The notes under the pieces were generated by a model, which searched no databases, was not told where the DNA came from, and saw only the letters and a program-made list of their open reading frames with translations. A stretch of 5,766 nucleotides of DNA from Bacillota bacterium (GTDB lineage Bacteria > Bacillota > Clostridia > Acetivibrionales > JAKOSZ01), in assembly GCA_029776555.1 (NCBI GenBank), contig JAKOSZ010000120.1, positions 1 through 5,766 of the forward strand, in the 5' to 3' direction. Numbering within the stretch: position 1 is the first letter of the stretch; each line of letters begins with the position of its first letter. Made by a program: the position numbers and the translations under genes. Below, piece by piece: positions 5,125 through 5,766 of this stretch.

Positions 5125-5640
5125 TTGGAGTCTAAGAAGAGCAACATACTGATTATTGTCCTTCTCTTTATTATCGCGTTCCTCACCGTGGCACTGATTG
5201 TCATGCTGAGCCTGTTTTTCTTTTCCGACTCCCGCTTTGGAGGGAAAACCGCTGACGTGAAAAGCGAAAGGCTTCTGAAAGACGGTGAGTGGGACACTTA
5301 CAAACTGTATGAGGAAAACATGTTTTTCAACCTGAAGAAGAGTAACAGCAGCTCTAATATGCCCTTGATTAAGGTTGGCGTGGAAATCCGCTACTTCAAA
5401 AAGGTGAAAGGCGTCCGCAGCATGCAGGAGAAGCTGGACGCCCACAGCAGCAAAATGAAGGAGATAGTCGGCACATACTTTCAGAACATGACGCTGGAAG
5501 AGGCCATGAGGGTTGAGACCAAGGAAAAAGCCCGGCAGGACCTGATAAAACAGCTCAATGACCTTCTGAACGCCTCGGAGGACGTAGAGAAGGAGTTCAT
5601 CTTTGACGTTGTTTTTGATGAGTGGTTCTATAACGCTTAG
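5125..5640 (+). CDS. fliL: Flagellar basal body-associated protein FliL
   Basis: FliL is a single-pass membrane protein that surrounds or assists the MotAB stator at the flagellar base. The 171-aa product has a short basic cytoplasmic tail MESKKSN, one long hydrophobic helix (residues 8-33) and an extracytoplasmic domain. That domain contains the family's strand MPLIKVGVEIRYF, the helix AHSSKMKEIVGTYFQNMTLEEA, and the closing helix KARQDLIKQLNDLL before VEKEFIFDVVFDEWFYN. The last strand is the usual FliL ending, with WFYN in place of the more common F-V-x-Q. The segment between the membrane helix and the domain (about 34-76) is longer than in compact homologues such as the ~140-aa Bacillus protein. 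It starts with TTG, 40 bases after flbD, and its TAG stop overlaps the fliM ribosome site. The position between flbD and fliM strongly supports the call. Confidence 0.93.
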   Translation: MESKKSNILIIVLLFIIAFLTVALIVMLSLFFFSDSRFGGKTADVKSERLLKDGEWDTYKLYEENMFFNLKKSNSSSNMPLIKVGVEIRYFKKVKGVRSMQEKLDAHSSKMKEIVGTYFQNMTLEEAMRVETKEKARQDLIKQLNDLLNASEDVEKEFIFDVVFDEWFYNA

Positions 5641-5644
5641 GAGG
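5639..5644 (+). promoter_or_regulatory. fliM ribosome binding site overlapping the fliL stop
   Basis: AGGAGG uses the last two bases of the fliL stop codon and stands 10 bases before ATG 5655. This suggests translational coupling of fliL and fliM. Confidence 0.75.
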
Positions 5645-5654
5645 TACTTTGCCA

Positions 5655-5766
5655 ATGGGAGATATTCTGTCGCAGAGCGAAATAGACTCGCTTATTAAAG
5701 CGTTGACCGTGGGGGAACTGGACGAAAAACAGGTTGCCATACCCACCGTGGGGAAAAAGATTAAAG
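5655..5766 (+). CDS. fliM: Flagellar motor switch protein FliM, N-terminal fragment
   Basis: Only the first 37 codons are inside the window; the reading frame is open to the edge. The start MGDILSQSEIDSLIKAL, followed by GELDEKQV, is the FliM N-terminal peptide. Its LSQ-x-EID-x-L-x-x-AL motif binds phosphorylated CheY. FliM is the middle component of the cytoplasmic C-ring and controls rotation direction. FliY can carry a similar peptide, but the place right after fliL is that of fliM in Bacillota operons. The CheY-binding motif implies chemotaxis control in this organism. Confidence 0.88.
   Translation, partial: MGDILSQSEIDSLIKALTVGELDEKQVAIPTVGKKIK

Noticed and set aside
5053..5655. 200-codon open frame on the minus strand across fliL
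   Set aside because: It is antisense to a clear fliL, its composition is that of a reversed membrane-protein gene, and no family features are visible.

Overview
The window is a stretch of a flagellar (fla/che-type) operon, with every gene read rightward on the + strand. The order is MgtE_N-domain protein, fliK, flgD, a conserved flagellar operon protein (the family I know as TIGR02530), flgE, flbD, fliL and the first 37 codons of fliM. This order, the presence of FlbD, strong AGGAGG-type ribosome binding sites and GTG/TTG starts all point to the Bacillota, most likely class Clostridia. Base composition is moderate (about half G+C by eye). Arginine is written mostly as AGG/AGA and ATA is a common Ile codon, a habit often seen in thermophilic Clostridia; the genus cannot be fixed from the sequence.

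Layout: positions 13-372 hold the C-terminal part of a YlxF-like protein whose 5' end is problematic, because an in-frame TAG lies at 7-9. fliK (413-2005), flgD (2019-2870) and the small operon protein (2895-3290) follow with gaps of 13-40 bases. A 126-base spacer (3291-3416) then precedes flgE (3417-4778). It is packed with inverted repeats and looks like a structured RNA leader. After flgE a 93-base spacer holds a perfect 14-bp hairpin with no U-tract. flbD (4872-5084), fliL (5125-5640) and fliM (from 5655) complete the window. No promoter is convincing; transcription most likely enters from upstream.

How the genes work together: FlgD is the scaffold that caps the growing hook, FlgE is the hook subunit and FliK measures hook length and switches export specificity. 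FliL and FlbD (SwrD in Bacillus) support stator function and torque. FliM is the C-ring switch protein. The window therefore covers hook assembly followed by the motor-power and switch genes.

The most notable points are the structured, possibly switchable leader of flgE; the hairpin on the other side of flgE; an FlgD with what looks like three tandem copies of its beta module at a regular 67-68-residue spacing; a four-copy octapeptide repeat in FliK; and the in-frame stop before the first gene. I found no mobile elements, CRISPR arrays, tRNA or rRNA genes.
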